Assembly: GCF_039522585.1 (NCBI RefSeq)
Contig: NZ_BAAADR010000001.1
Strand: one strand, 5' to 3'
Length of the DNA: 64,000 nt
From: Bisbaumannia salifodinae
GTDB lineage: Bacteria; Pseudomonadota; Gammaproteobacteria; Pseudomonadales; Halomonadaceae
The translations under genes and the position numbers were made by a program. Below the pieces are notes generated by a model, which searched no databases, was not told where the DNA came from, and was given only the letters and a program-made list of their open reading frames with translations. Shown here in pieces: positions 43,620 through 51,942 of this stretch. The number at the start of each line of letters is the position of its first letter. Positions within the stretch are counted from its first letter, which is position 1.

Positions 43620-44498
43620 ATGGATAGCAAGTACAAAGCCCGGTTGTTCCGCACCGCCCTGGTCGGGGGGGCGCTGCTGCTGGCCTGGCAGGCGAGCCTG
43701 GCCAGCGACACCCCCGCGGTGATCCTGCTCGGCCTCGGCGCGCTGTGGCTACTGGCCACCAGCCTGTTCCAGGAGCAGAGCCTGCGCTGGCCGCCGCTGT
43801 TGCCCTGGCAACTGGTCCCCGGCAGCCTGCTGGCGGCCCTGCTGTGGGTCGATCCCGGCCGCCATGGTGCCTGGCTATGGCTGTGGGCCATCCTGGTGAT
43901 GCTGCCCCAGCCGGCCTGGTTGCTGCCCGTACAGGGCGGGCTGGCGGGGATCAGTTGGTGGCGTATCCAGCAGGACCTGATCCCCGAGCAGGGCGTGCTG
44001 GTGGGCCTGCTGCTGGGGGCCGTGGTGCTGCTGGGCCTGGGGCGCGCCCTCTATCTGCGTCCCTTGTGGCAGGGCGTCAGTCGACGACAGCGCCTGCTGC
44101 CCGGCACCCGGCTCTGGACCCGGGAACAGCTGGTACACGATCTCTACCGGGAGCGATTGCGCTGCGAGCGCAAGGATTACCACGCCGAACTGCTATTGCT
44201 GCGGACCAAGGCCCGCCACTGCTGGCCCCTGGTACGCTGGCTGGTCGCCCACCTGGAACCGGACGAAAATGTCTATCGACTCGATCGTTGTACCCTGGCC
44301 ACCCTGTTGATCAGCCGCAATGCCGACAACGGCAGCCAGCGTCGCAACCTCCTGCTGGAGACGCCCCCCTGGCCGCTCAAGGCTCGCGCTATCGACCTCG
44401 GCAGTCGTCATGCCCTGAGTCTGGAGCAACGCGCCCTGGCACGCCAAGCCGAGGATCTGGTGATCCTCCCCCGACCGAGGGCCGTCGATCATGCCTAG
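43620..44498 (+). CDS. Membrane protein with degenerate GGDEF-like C-terminus, unit 1
   Basis: 292 residues. Five or more hydrophobic segments fill residues 10-150 (TALVGGALLLAWQA, VILLGLGALWLLATSLF, GAWLWLWAILVMLP, GVLVGLLLGAVVLLGLG). A cytoplasmic region follows (about 160-292), with LWTREQLVHDLYRERLRCER resembling the start of a GGDEF domain. VYRLDRCTLATLLISR stands where RxGGDEFxxLL is expected, so no catalytic or inhibitory-site motif survives. Its last 8 bases overlap the next gene. It could be a ligand-free protein-interaction module. I do not recognise a named family. Confidence 0.6.
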   Translation: MDSKYKARLFRTALVGGALLLAWQASLASDTPAVILLGLGALWLLATSLFQEQSLRWPPLLPWQLVPGSLLAALLWVDPGRHGAWLWLWAILVMLPQPAWLLPVQGGLAGISWWRIQQDLIPEQGVLVGLLLGAVVLLGLGRALYLRPLWQGVSRRQRLLPGTRLWTREQLVHDLYRERLRCERKDYHAELLLLRTKARHCWPLVRWLVAHLEPDENVYRLDRCTLATLLISRNADNGSQRRNLLLETPPWPLKARAIDLGSRHALSLEQRALARQAEDLVILPRPRAVDHA

Positions 44499-45447
44499 CC
44501 TCCTGCCCGAGGAAGAGAAGCTCTGGCCCTCGCGGCTCTTCGCCCTGGTCTATGCGGCCGGCGCGGTCATGATGGCCGGCTATGCCCTGTGGCACTACCT
44601 GATGGGGGACTACGGCCTGATCCCCCTGCCGACCCTGCTCACCCTGCTGCTGGTGGGCGCCACCCTGCTGCGCCTGAGCCACCATCCCCAGCGTTATCTC
44701 TCGGCCTATCTGGTGCTGATCAGCGCCTACCTGCTGATCGCCGTGGAGGTCGCCAAGCTGGAGGGCGGTGCCGGCCTGTGGCTTGGCCTGCCGCCGGTCC
44801 TGGCCTTCCTGGTGCTGCCACCGGCCTCGGCGATCCTGCTCAATGTCCTGCTGGGGGGCCTGTGGCTGGTGCTACTGGTCAACCCGGAGCAGGCCGGCGA
44901 CCTGGCCATGGCCTATCTGGTATTGACCCTGCTGGGCGCCCTGGCCGGCGGCGAACAGGCCCGCCAGCGCGAGCTGCTGGATGCCACGCGCCCCCATGAC
45001 GATAGCTGCGATGCACTGCGCGCCAGCGCCATTCGCGAGTGCCTGGCCCAGGAGTTCTTCCGTGCCCGGCGGCTCGAGCATCGCCTCAGCGTCCTGGTCA
45101 TCCACCTGCCGCAGCTGGATAACCCCGGGGACGCCTTCGGCGGCCTGCCTCGCCGGCAGTGCTTGCAACGCTTCGCCGAGGTCACGCAACATAGCTGCCG
45201 CGCCCCGGACCAGTTGGGCCGCCTGAGCGACTCCCTGTTCTGGCTGCTGCTGCCGGATACCGGCGAGAATGGTGCCTTGATGGTACGTCAGCGCCTGCTG
45301 GATGCCCTGGAGCGAATCACCCTGCCCGGGGGCGAAGGCCTCTCCCTGCGGGTGGCCCTGTGTGCGCCCCACGACGACGAGAGCCCGGCCACCTTCGAGC
45401 AACGACTGATGCTCAAGGCGAACCTGTTGAGGGAGTCGACCACGTGA
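44491..45447 (+). CDS. Membrane protein with degenerate GGDEF-like C-terminus, unit 2
   Basis: 318 residues. Four to six transmembrane helices occupy about 15-155 (LFALVYAAGAVMMAGYALW, LPTLLTLLLVGATLL, YLSAYLVLISAYLLIAVEV). The C-terminal region follows the GGDEF secondary-structure order: IRECLAQEFFRARRLEHRLS, VLVIHLPQLDNPGDAFGG, DQLGRLSDSLFWLLLPDTGE and a final helix. LSDSLF replaces GGDEF, so cyclase activity is not expected. It overlaps both its upstream and downstream neighbours (the latter by GTGA), so three genes form a tight operon ending in a DedA-PAP2 fusion. Confidence 0.65.
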   Translation: MPSLLPEEEKLWPSRLFALVYAAGAVMMAGYALWHYLMGDYGLIPLPTLLTLLLVGATLLRLSHHPQRYLSAYLVLISAYLLIAVEVAKLEGGAGLWLGLPPVLAFLVLPPASAILLNVLLGGLWLVLLVNPEQAGDLAMAYLVLTLLGALAGGEQARQRELLDATRPHDDSCDALRASAIRECLAQEFFRARRLEHRLSVLVIHLPQLDNPGDAFGGLPRRQCLQRFAEVTQHSCRAPDQLGRLSDSLFWLLLPDTGENGALMVRQRLLDALERITLPGGEGLSLRVALCAPHDDESPATFEQRLMLKANLLRESTT

Positions 45448-46850
45448 ATCTTGCCGACTGGCTCTACCAGCTCACCCCCTCCCCCGGCCTGCTGCTGCTG
45501 ATCATCGGCACCATCGCCCTGCTGGAGAGCCTGGCCCTGGTGGGCCTGGTCATCCCCGGGGTGGTGCTGATCAGCGCCGCCGCCTCCCTGGCCGGCCATA
45601 TGGGGCTGTCGGTCCCCTGGATCCTGTCGGCCGCCTTTATCGGGGCGGTGATCGGCGACGGCTTGAGCTTCGCCCTCGGCTATACCCAGCGCGAGCGGGT
45701 TCCCCACCTCTGGCCCTTCAGCCGCCATCCGGAGTGGCTGGCCCGGGGGGCCCGTTTCTTTCGCCGCCACGGCGCCCTGTCGGTGCTCTTCGCCCGCTTC
45801 GTGGGACCGGTGCGGCCCATCGTGCCGATGATCGCCGGCATCCTGCATATGTCGCCCTGGACCTTCACCTGGGCCAATCTGGTCTCGGCGCTGCTCTGGG
45901 CCCCCGCCTATGTGCTACCCGGCTACCTGCTGGGGCGCACCTGGCAGCAACTGCTGGCGATTCCCCCCGGGGTCCAGCAGTGGCTGCTGTGGCTGGCCAT
46001 CATCGTGGTGGGAGCGGCACTCATCTTCAGTTGGCTGCGTCATCAACTGGCCCGGGAGGGGCGCCTCTATCGTGGCCTGGCCCGACTGGCTCGGGGCGGT
46101 ATCGGACGCCGTCGACTCTGGCAGCTGCTGCGTGCCCCGCGCCCCCGGGGCGAAGTGCCCCTGGCGTCCCTCAGCCTGCTGATGATCGGCCTGGTCGCGC
46201 TCTGCCTGTGGAGCCTCTGGGTGCTGGAGGCCCACGGCCCCCTGCCCATGGACAGCGAGATCCATGCCCTCTTCGCCACCCTGGACTGGGACTGGCTCGA
46301 GACCGCGGGTCAACTGCTGGCCCGGGTCGGCGACGCCTATGGGATCCTGGCCCTGACCCTGCCCTGGCTGCTCTGGCTGCTCTGGGCCCGCCACCTCTCC
46401 GCCTTCCTGCATCTCGGCCTGGGGCTGGGCGGCATCGCCGTGGCCAACACCCTCTTCAAGCACCTGGCAGGCCGCGCCCGCCCCGATACCCCGGACTACC
46501 TGACCGGCTCCCTGGCCTATCCCAGCGCCCATACCTCCACCGCCGTGGTGCTGTTCGGCCTGGCCGCCGCCTTCGCCGCCCAGGAACTGCCCCCCCGGCA
46601 CCGTGCCTGGCTCTACTGGCTGGCGATCCTGGCCTGCGTGCCCATGGCCCTGTCGCGACTGGCCATCGGCGTACACTGGGCCAGCGACCTGGTGGGCGGC
46701 GCCCTGCTGGGGCTGGTGGCCTGCGCCCTGGTGCGCCTGAGCTACCAGCGCTTCTCCCACCGCCCCCTGAGCCCGGCCCCCTGGCCGGCGCTGGTGATCC
46801 TCAGCCTGCTATTGCTGATGGGCAGGCTGACCTGGCTGCCGCCGGCCTGA
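45444..46850 (+). CDS. DedA-PAP2 fusion membrane protein
   Basis: 468 residues from a GTG at 45444 that overlaps the preceding stop and has GAGGGAG 8 bases upstream. The N-terminal half is a DedA-type transporter domain (LALVGLVIPGVVLISAAASL, FVGPVRPIVPMIAGILHMSP). The C-terminal half is a PAP2 phosphatase with the three motifs KHLAGRARP (about 338), PSAH in AYPSAHTST (about 360) and SRLAIGVH (about 404-411), in the order expected for an undecaprenyl or lipid phosphatase. DedA proteins flip undecaprenyl phosphate or related lipids, so a fused flippase and phosphatase for lipid-carrier recycling is reasonable. Confidence 0.88.
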   Translation: MNLADWLYQLTPSPGLLLLIIGTIALLESLALVGLVIPGVVLISAAASLAGHMGLSVPWILSAAFIGAVIGDGLSFALGYTQRERVPHLWPFSRHPEWLARGARFFRRHGALSVLFARFVGPVRPIVPMIAGILHMSPWTFTWANLVSALLWAPAYVLPGYLLGRTWQQLLAIPPGVQQWLLWLAIIVVGAALIFSWLRHQLAREGRLYRGLARLARGGIGRRRLWQLLRAPRPRGEVPLASLSLLMIGLVALCLWSLWVLEAHGPLPMDSEIHALFATLDWDWLETAGQLLARVGDAYGILALTLPWLLWLLWARHLSAFLHLGLGLGGIAVANTLFKHLAGRARPDTPDYLTGSLAYPSAHTSTAVVLFGLAAAFAAQELPPRHRAWLYWLAILACVPMALSRLAIGVHWASDLVGGALLGLVACALVRLSYQRFSHRPLSPAPWPALVILSLLLLMGRLTWLPPA

Positions 46851-46866
46851 GCCATAGGGTGTCGGC

Positions 46867-46889
46867 AAAGGTCGGCGAGCTCAGCCTTT
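46867..46889. terminator. Hairpin between the convergent DedA-PAP2 and LysE genes
   Basis: AAAGG and CCTTT flank a 13-base region containing TCGGCGAGCTCAG, ending in TTTC. It sits between two convergent stops. The core GTCGGCGAGC is shared with 5814-5823 (opposite strand). Confidence 0.5.
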
Positions 46890-46918
46890 CCCGATACCCC
46901 TGGCCCCAAGAGACGAGC

Positions 46919-47542
46919 TTAGCCCAGCGCCAGCCAGGCGCCGACGCCGATCATCAGCACTCCCGCCAGGCGATTGAGCAGGCGGACCTTGCCGCGCTCG
47001 CCCAACAGGCGCCGGGCGCCGCGTCCGCCGCTGGCATAGAGCAGCAGGCAGGTGAATTCGATGGCCAGGATCATCGCCACCAGCACCGCCAACTGCGAGC
47101 CCAGGGGACGTCCGGCATCCAGGAAGGGGGGCAGGAGGGCGACGAAGAAGGCCCAGCCCTTGGGGTTGGCCACGGCGGTGACCAGCCCCTGGGCGAAGAG
47201 TTGACGGCGTGAGGCCCGCGGAGCCGACACTTCACCGGAGGGAATCGCCATCCGCCCCCGGGAGCGCCATAGCTGCACTCCCAGATAGGCCAGATAGGCA
47301 CCGCCCAGCCACTTGAACAGCGCGAAGGCCTCGGGATAGCGCAGCATCAGGGTCGCCACCCCGGCGCCGGCGGCCACCGCCACCAGCCCCACCCCCAACA
47401 GCTCGCCGGCCATCATCCACAGGGTGCGCCTGACCCCCTGGGTCATGCCCAGCACCATGGCCAGGGTCATGCACAGCCCCGGAGTCAACGAGACCAGGAA
47501 AAACGTGGGTACGAACACCGACAGCTGGGCCGGACCGATCAT
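46919..47542 (-). CDS. LysE-family amino acid or metabolite exporter
   Basis: 207 residues from ATG 47540-47542, where GGGAGG is 8 bases upstream; a longer start would run into the repeat at 47572. Six transmembrane helices with the RhtB/LysE family hallmark near the N-terminus (FFLVSLTPGLCMTLAMVLGM) and a conserved GVGLVAVAAGAG region, then WLGGAYLAYLGVQLWRSR and AVANPKGWAFFVALLPPFLD. The substrate cannot be inferred from sequence. It is a single transcription unit lying between the DedA-PAP2 gene and ubiX, with the hairpin repeat at 47590-47611 directly upstream. Confidence 0.9.
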   Translation of the reverse strand: MIGPAQLSVFVPTFFLVSLTPGLCMTLAMVLGMTQGVRRTLWMMAGELLGVGLVAVAAGAGVATLMLRYPEAFALFKWLGGAYLAYLGVQLWRSRGRMAIPSGEVSAPRASRRQLFAQGLVTAVANPKGWAFFVALLPPFLDAGRPLGSQLAVLVAMILAIEFTCLLLYASGGRGARRLLGERGKVRLLNRLAGVLMIGVGAWLALG

Positions 47543-47571
47543 CGCAATAACCTCCCTGTTATCCATAAGGA

Positions 47572-47618
47572 ACAAGCCACAAGGGGCAAGCTACAAGGAC
47601 CCCCTTGTAGCCCGCGCT
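47572..47618 (+). repeat. Dispersed hairpin repeat, copy B (lysE-ubiX gap)
   Basis: Reads ACAAGCCACAAGGGGCAAGC then TACAAGG and the hairpin GCTACAAGG/CCTTGTAGC at 47590-47611, then CCGCGCTG. It is the near-identical inverse of 33191-33239. Here it lies downstream of ubiX and in the leader of the LysE gene, so it may end the ubiX transcript. Confidence 0.75.
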
Positions 47619-47638
47619 GGGCGCATACTGCCTTGTGC

Positions 47639-48262
47639 CTATTCCCCCCAACGGGGCATCAACCGGTGCTCGATGCCCAACTGATTGAGGATCCGCGCCA
47701 CGATAAAGTCGATCAGGTCCTCCACCGTCTTCGGCTGGTGATAGAAGCCCGGCGCCGCCGGCAGGATCACCGCCCCCAGGCGGGTCAGGTTGAGCATATG
47801 CTCGAGATGGATCGCCGAGAGCGGCGCCTCCCGGGGCACCAGGATCAGTTGGCGACGCTCCTTGAGGGCCACATCGGCGGCGCGCTCGATCAGGTTATTG
47901 CTGGCCCCCGTGGCCACCGCCGAGAGGGTGCCGGTGGAGCAGGGGCAGATCACCATGGCCGACGGCGCCCCGGAACCGGAGGCCACCGGCGCCATCCAGT
48001 CCTCCCGAGCGAAGCAGCGGATCTGCCCGGGCCGAGCGCCACAGCGCTCGGTCAGCGCCTCGGCCAGGCGTTCGGGCTGGGCCGGCAGCCTGACCTCGGT
48101 CTCGGTGCTGATCACCAGGTGAGCGGCCTTGGAGATCATCACCCAGACCTCCCGATGGGCCGCCACCAGCGCCTCGACCAGGCGCAGGCCATACTGGGCA
48201 CCGGAGGCGCCGGTCAGGGCCACGGTGACCGGGGGGCCGAAGGCGGATTCATGCTCAGCCAT
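47639..48262 (-). CDS. ubiX: Flavin prenyltransferase UbiX
   Basis: 207 residues. It adds a dimethylallyl group to reduced FMN to make the cofactor of the decarboxylase UbiD in ubiquinone synthesis. Family blocks: VALTGASGAQYGLRLVEAL, VISKAAHLVI-like strand, MVICPCSTGTLSAVATGASN, RQLILVPREAPLSAIHLEHM and ILPAAPGFYHQPKTVEDLID. Length is normal. Its start overlaps the mpl stop by 8 bases. The ubiX-mpl neighbourhood also occurs in Pseudomonas. No ubiD lies in the window. Confidence 0.95.
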   Translation of the reverse strand: MAEHESAFGPPVTVALTGASGAQYGLRLVEALVAAHREVWVMISKAAHLVISTETEVRLPAQPERLAEALTERCGARPGQIRCFAREDWMAPVASGSGAPSAMVICPCSTGTLSAVATGASNNLIERAADVALKERRQLILVPREAPLSAIHLEHMLNLTRLGAVILPAAPGFYHQPKTVEDLIDFIVARILNQLGIEHRLMPRWGE

Positions 48263-49622
48263 GGGCCATCTCCAGGGCGGCCAGCAGCTTGTCGTGGATG
48301 CCGCCGAAGCCGCCGTTGGACATCACCACGATGCGATCGCCGGGACGCGCCTCGGCCACCAGGGCCGCCACCAGGGCCTCGATCTCCGCCTCGATCCGTG
48401 CCGGCACCGGGCTGGCGGCCACCACCTCCTCCAGCGACCAGTCGAGCCCCGCCGGCTGGTACCACCAGACCGCATCGGCCTCGGCCACGCTGTCACCGAG
48501 GCGGGTCCTGAGGCTGCCCAGGCGCATGGTATTGGAGCGTGGTTCGATCACCGCCAGCAGGCGCCCGGCGTCGCCGGCGGCCCTGAGCCCGCCCAGGGTG
48601 GCGGCGATGGCGGTGGGATGGTGGGCGAAATCGTCGATCACCCGGATGCCCCCCACCTCGCCGCGCAGCTCCTGGCGCCGTCGCGGCGTTTCGAAACGCG
48701 ACAGGGCCGCCGCGCCTCGAGCCAGGTCCAGGCCGCACTCATGGGCGGCGGCCAGGGCCGCCAGGGCGTTGCGGGCGTTGTACTCGCCGCTCAGCGACCA
48801 CTCCACCACGGCGTCCGCCTCGCCATGAATCACCCGGAAACGGCTGGCATCCGGGTGCTCCAGCACCAGGCGCCAGTCGCTGCTCTCCTCGGCGCCGAAG
48901 CGCACCACCGGGCTCCAGCGCCCCATCTCCAGCACCCGCTCCAGGGCCGGGGCGTTATCGGCCACCAGCAGGCGCCCCTTGCCGGGCACGGTACGCACCA
49001 GATGGTGGAACTGGCGCTCGATGGCCGCCAGGTCGGGGAAGATATCCGCGTGGTCATACTCCAGGTTGCCCAGCACGGCGATCTCGGGGCGGTAGTGGAC
49101 GAACTTGGAGCGCTTGTCGAAGAAGGCGGTGTCGTACTCGTCGGCCTCCACCACGAAGGGCGCCCCGGGGCCGCCGAGGCGCGCCGAGACGCCGAAGTTG
49201 CGCGGCACCCCGCCGATCAGAAAGCCCGGCGCCAGCCCGGCGCTCTCCAGCAGCCAGGCGGTCAGGCTCGCCGTGGTGGTCTTGCCGTGGGTGCCCGCCA
49301 CAGCGATCACCCGCCGCCCGGGCAGGACATGCTCGGCCAGCCACTGGGGGCCGGAGACATAGGGCAGGCCGGCATTCAGCACCGCCTCCACCTCCGGGTT
49401 GCCCCGGGACAGGGCGTTGCCGATCACCACCAGGTCCGGCGCCGGGGAGAGGTGCTCCGCCCCATAGCCCTCCCGCAGGGCGATGCCCGCCGCCGCGAGC
49501 TGGGTGCTCATGGGCGGGTAGACATTGGCGTCGGAGCCGCTGACGTCATGCCCCAGCTCCCGCGCCAGCAGGGCCAGACTGCCCATGAAGGTGCCACAGA
49601 TTCCGATGATATGCAGATGCAT
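48255..49622 (-). CDS. mpl: UDP-N-acetylmuramate:tripeptide ligase Mpl
   Basis: 455 residues from ATG 49620-49622, preceded by AAGGAGG at ideal spacing and starting with the canonical MHLHIIGICGTFMGSLALLA. It reattaches recycled L-Ala-D-Glu-mesoDAP to UDP-MurNAc, so it belongs to murein recycling. Mur-ligase ATP loop: VIAVAGTHGKTTTASLTAWL. Other landmarks: FVVEADEYDTAFFDKRSKF, LEYDHADIFPDL, NARNALAALAAAHECG and IDDFAHHPTAIAATL. Coupled to ubiX at its 3' end. Confidence 0.95.
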   Translation of the reverse strand: MHLHIIGICGTFMGSLALLARELGHDVSGSDANVYPPMSTQLAAAGIALREGYGAEHLSPAPDLVVIGNALSRGNPEVEAVLNAGLPYVSGPQWLAEHVLPGRRVIAVAGTHGKTTTASLTAWLLESAGLAPGFLIGGVPRNFGVSARLGGPGAPFVVEADEYDTAFFDKRSKFVHYRPEIAVLGNLEYDHADIFPDLAAIERQFHHLVRTVPGKGRLLVADNAPALERVLEMGRWSPVVRFGAEESSDWRLVLEHPDASRFRVIHGEADAVVEWSLSGEYNARNALAALAAAHECGLDLARGAAALSRFETPRRRQELRGEVGGIRVIDDFAHHPTAIAATLGGLRAAGDAGRLLAVIEPRSNTMRLGSLRTRLGDSVAEADAVWWYQPAGLDWSLEEVVAASPVPARIEAEIEALVAALVAEARPGDRIVVMSNGGFGGIHDKLLAALEMAHG

Positions 49623-49778
49623 CCCGAGCCTCCTTGACGATGGCGGGAGACTAGCATGGGCCCGAAATCGCCACCAGCAAGGCGAGGCGGCGGGTGCAGC
49701 CAACGCCACTTTCGACTAAGATAGGCCACCGACTTTACCCCCTAATGACGATCAGCCCTCAGGAGCGAAGCTGCCCCC

Positions 49779-51038
49779 ATGGCCACGCACAACGCCTTCT
49801 ATGCCCAGTCCGGTGGCGTCACCGCCGTTATCAACGCCAGCGCCTGTGGCGTGATCGAGGCCTGCCGCCGCCACGACGACCGCATCGGCAAGGTCTACGC
49901 CGGACACAACGGTATTATCGGCGCCCTCACCGAGGACCTGATCGACGTGTCCCAGGAGTCCGACGAGGCCATCGCGGCGCTGCGCCATACCCCCGGCGGC
50001 GCCTTCGGCTCCTGCCGCTACAAGCTCAAGGATATCGAGACCCACCGCGCCCAGTACGAGCGTCTGATCGAGGTCTTCAAGGCCCACGATATCCGCTACT
50101 TCTTCTACAACGGCGGCGGCGACAGCGCCGATACCTGCCTCAAGGTCTCCCAGCTCTCCGAGAAACTCGGTTACCCGCTGACCGCCATCCACGTGCCCAA
50201 GACCGTGGACAACGACCTGCCGATCACCGACAACTCCCCCGGCTTCGGCAGCGTGGCCAAGTATATCGCCACCTCCACCCGGGAAGCGGCCCTGGATATC
50301 GCCTCCATGTGCGCCACCTCCACCAAGGTATTCGTCCTCGAGGTGATGGGTCGTCACGCCGGCTGGATCGCCGCCGCCGGCGCCCTGGCCGGCAACGGCG
50401 AGGGCGAGCCGCCCCACCTGGTGATCTTCCCCGAGGTGGCCTTCGACCGGGAAGCCGTCATGGCCCGGGTCGACGAGGCGGTGCACAAGTACGGCTACTG
50501 CGTGATCGTGGTCTCCGAGGGCGCCCATTATGGCGACGGCACCTTCCTCGCCGACTCCGGCAACACCGACGCCTTCGGCCACCGCCAACTGGGCGGCGTG
50601 GCGCCGACCCTGGCCGGCATGGTCAAGCAGGACCTGGGCTACAAGTACCACTGGGCCGTGGCCGACTACCTGCAGCGCGCCGCCCGCCATCTGGCCTCCA
50701 AGACCGACGTGGAACAGGCCTATGCGGTGGGCAAGCACGCCGTGGAACTGGCCCTGGCCGGCAAGAACGCCATGATGCCCGCCATCAAGCGCGTCTCCGA
50801 TGCCCCCTATGAGTGGGCCATCGAGGCCGCCCCCCTGGCGGAGGTCGCCAACCGCGAGAAGTTCATGCCCAAGGAGTTTATCCGCGAGGATGGCTTCGGC
50901 ATCACCGAGGCGTGCCGTCGCTACCTGTCGCCGCTGATCCAGGGCGAAGACTTCCCGCCCTTCGAGAACGGCCTGCCCAAGGTGGCCAAGCTCAAGTTGG
51001 CCAAGGTCGAGCGCCGCCTGCCCGACTTTACCCTCTGA
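49779..51038 (+). CDS. pfp: Phosphofructokinase, probably pyrophosphate-dependent
   Basis: 419 residues, longer than the about 320 of the standard ATP enzyme and typical of the PPi-type group. It phosphorylates fructose 6-phosphate, reversibly when PPi is used. Key sites: QSGGVTAVINASACGV (N-terminal Gly-rich loop), YNGGGDSADT where PPi enzymes normally read GGDDS, and PKTVDNDLP, whose Lys is the residue that marks PPi use (ATP enzymes have Gly there). LEVMGRHAGWIAA and EGAHYGDGTF follow. The first Asp of the GGDDS motif is Gly here, unusual. The ribosome site (AGGAG) is 13 bases from the ATG, which is weak. Confidence 0.88.
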   Translation: MATHNAFYAQSGGVTAVINASACGVIEACRRHDDRIGKVYAGHNGIIGALTEDLIDVSQESDEAIAALRHTPGGAFGSCRYKLKDIETHRAQYERLIEVFKAHDIRYFFYNGGGDSADTCLKVSQLSEKLGYPLTAIHVPKTVDNDLPITDNSPGFGSVAKYIATSTREAALDIASMCATSTKVFVLEVMGRHAGWIAAAGALAGNGEGEPPHLVIFPEVAFDREAVMARVDEAVHKYGYCVIVVSEGAHYGDGTFLADSGNTDAFGHRQLGGVAPTLAGMVKQDLGYKYHWAVADYLQRAARHLASKTDVEQAYAVGKHAVELALAGKNAMMPAIKRVSDAPYEWAIEAAPLAEVANREKFMPKEFIREDGFGITEACRRYLSPLIQGEDFPPFENGLPKVAKLKLAKVERRLPDFTL

Positions 51039-51066
51039 TTGACCCGCCAAGTTCAGGAGCCCCGCC

Positions 51067-51921
51067 ATGCTCGCCGAGCTTCCTCCCAGCCTGTTGTGGC
51101 CCCTGGCGGCGGTGCTGGGGCTCTGCCTGGGCAGTTTCCTCAATGTGGTGATCGCCCGCCTGCCGGTGATGCTGATGCAGGGCTGGCGGGCCGAGGCCCG
51201 GGAGGCCCTGGAGCTGGAGCCGGAGGCCGGCGAGCGCATCGGCCTGGCCCGCCCCGCCTCCCGCTGCCCCGGCTGCGGCACCGCCATCGCCTGGCATGAC
51301 AATATCCCCCTGTTGGGCTACCTGAAGCGGCGCGGACGCTGCGCCGACTGCGGCATGCGCATCAGCCCCCAGTATCCGCTGGTGGAGCTGGCCGGGGGGG
51401 CGCTGGCCCTGGCGGTGGTCATCCTGCATGGCGCCGACCCGGCGGCCCTCTTCCTGCTCGGCGCCTGCTTCGCGCTGCTGGCCCTGGCCGCCATCGACTT
51501 CCGCACCCAACTGCTCCCCGATGTGATCACCCTGCCGCTGCTCTGGGCGGGCCTGCTCTACCAGTTGTTGTTCCAGCCACTGATGCTCTCCAGCGCGGTG
51601 ATCGGTGCCATGGCCGGCTACCTGTCGCTATGGGGCTTCTACTGGCTGTTCAAGCTGATCACCGGCAAGGAAGGCATGGGCTATGGCGACTTCAAGTTGC
51701 TGGCGGCGCTGGGGGCCTGGCTGGGCTGGCAGTTCCTGCCGCTGCTGCTGATCCTCTCCGCCGGCATCGGCGCCATCATCGGCATCCTGGTGCAACTGGC
51801 CCTGCCGCGGCTGCGCGGCGCCCCCCTGCCCTTCGGCCCCTTCCTGGCCCTGGCGGGCTGGGTGACCCTGCTGTTCGGCGCCCCGCTGCTGGCCTTCTAT
51901 CAGGGCCTGACCGGGCTATAG
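51067..51921 (+). CDS. pilD: Type IV prepilin peptidase / N-methyltransferase PilD
   Basis: 284 residues. It cleaves prepilin leaders and methylates the new N-terminus, acting in the inner membrane. The tetra-Cys zinc region is intact: RCPGCGTAIAWHDNIP and RCADCGMRIS. The two catalytic Asp are in AAIDFRTQLLPDVITLP (about 143) and KEGMGYGDFKLLAALGAWLG (about 207). Six to eight membrane helices. The usual upstream pilB and pilC are missing; coaE and yacG follow, as normal. Because the Tad locus lacks tadV, this enzyme is a candidate Flp peptidase. Confidence 0.95.
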   Translation: MLAELPPSLLWPLAAVLGLCLGSFLNVVIARLPVMLMQGWRAEAREALELEPEAGERIGLARPASRCPGCGTAIAWHDNIPLLGYLKRRGRCADCGMRISPQYPLVELAGGALALAVVILHGADPAALFLLGACFALLALAAIDFRTQLLPDVITLPLLWAGLLYQLLFQPLMLSSAVIGAMAGYLSLWGFYWLFKLITGKEGMGYGDFKLLAALGAWLGWQFLPLLLILSAGIGAIIGILVQLALPRLRGAPLPFGPFLALAGWVTLLFGAPLLAFYQGLTGL

Positions 51922-51942
51922 AGCGCCCATGAGGAGACCCTA

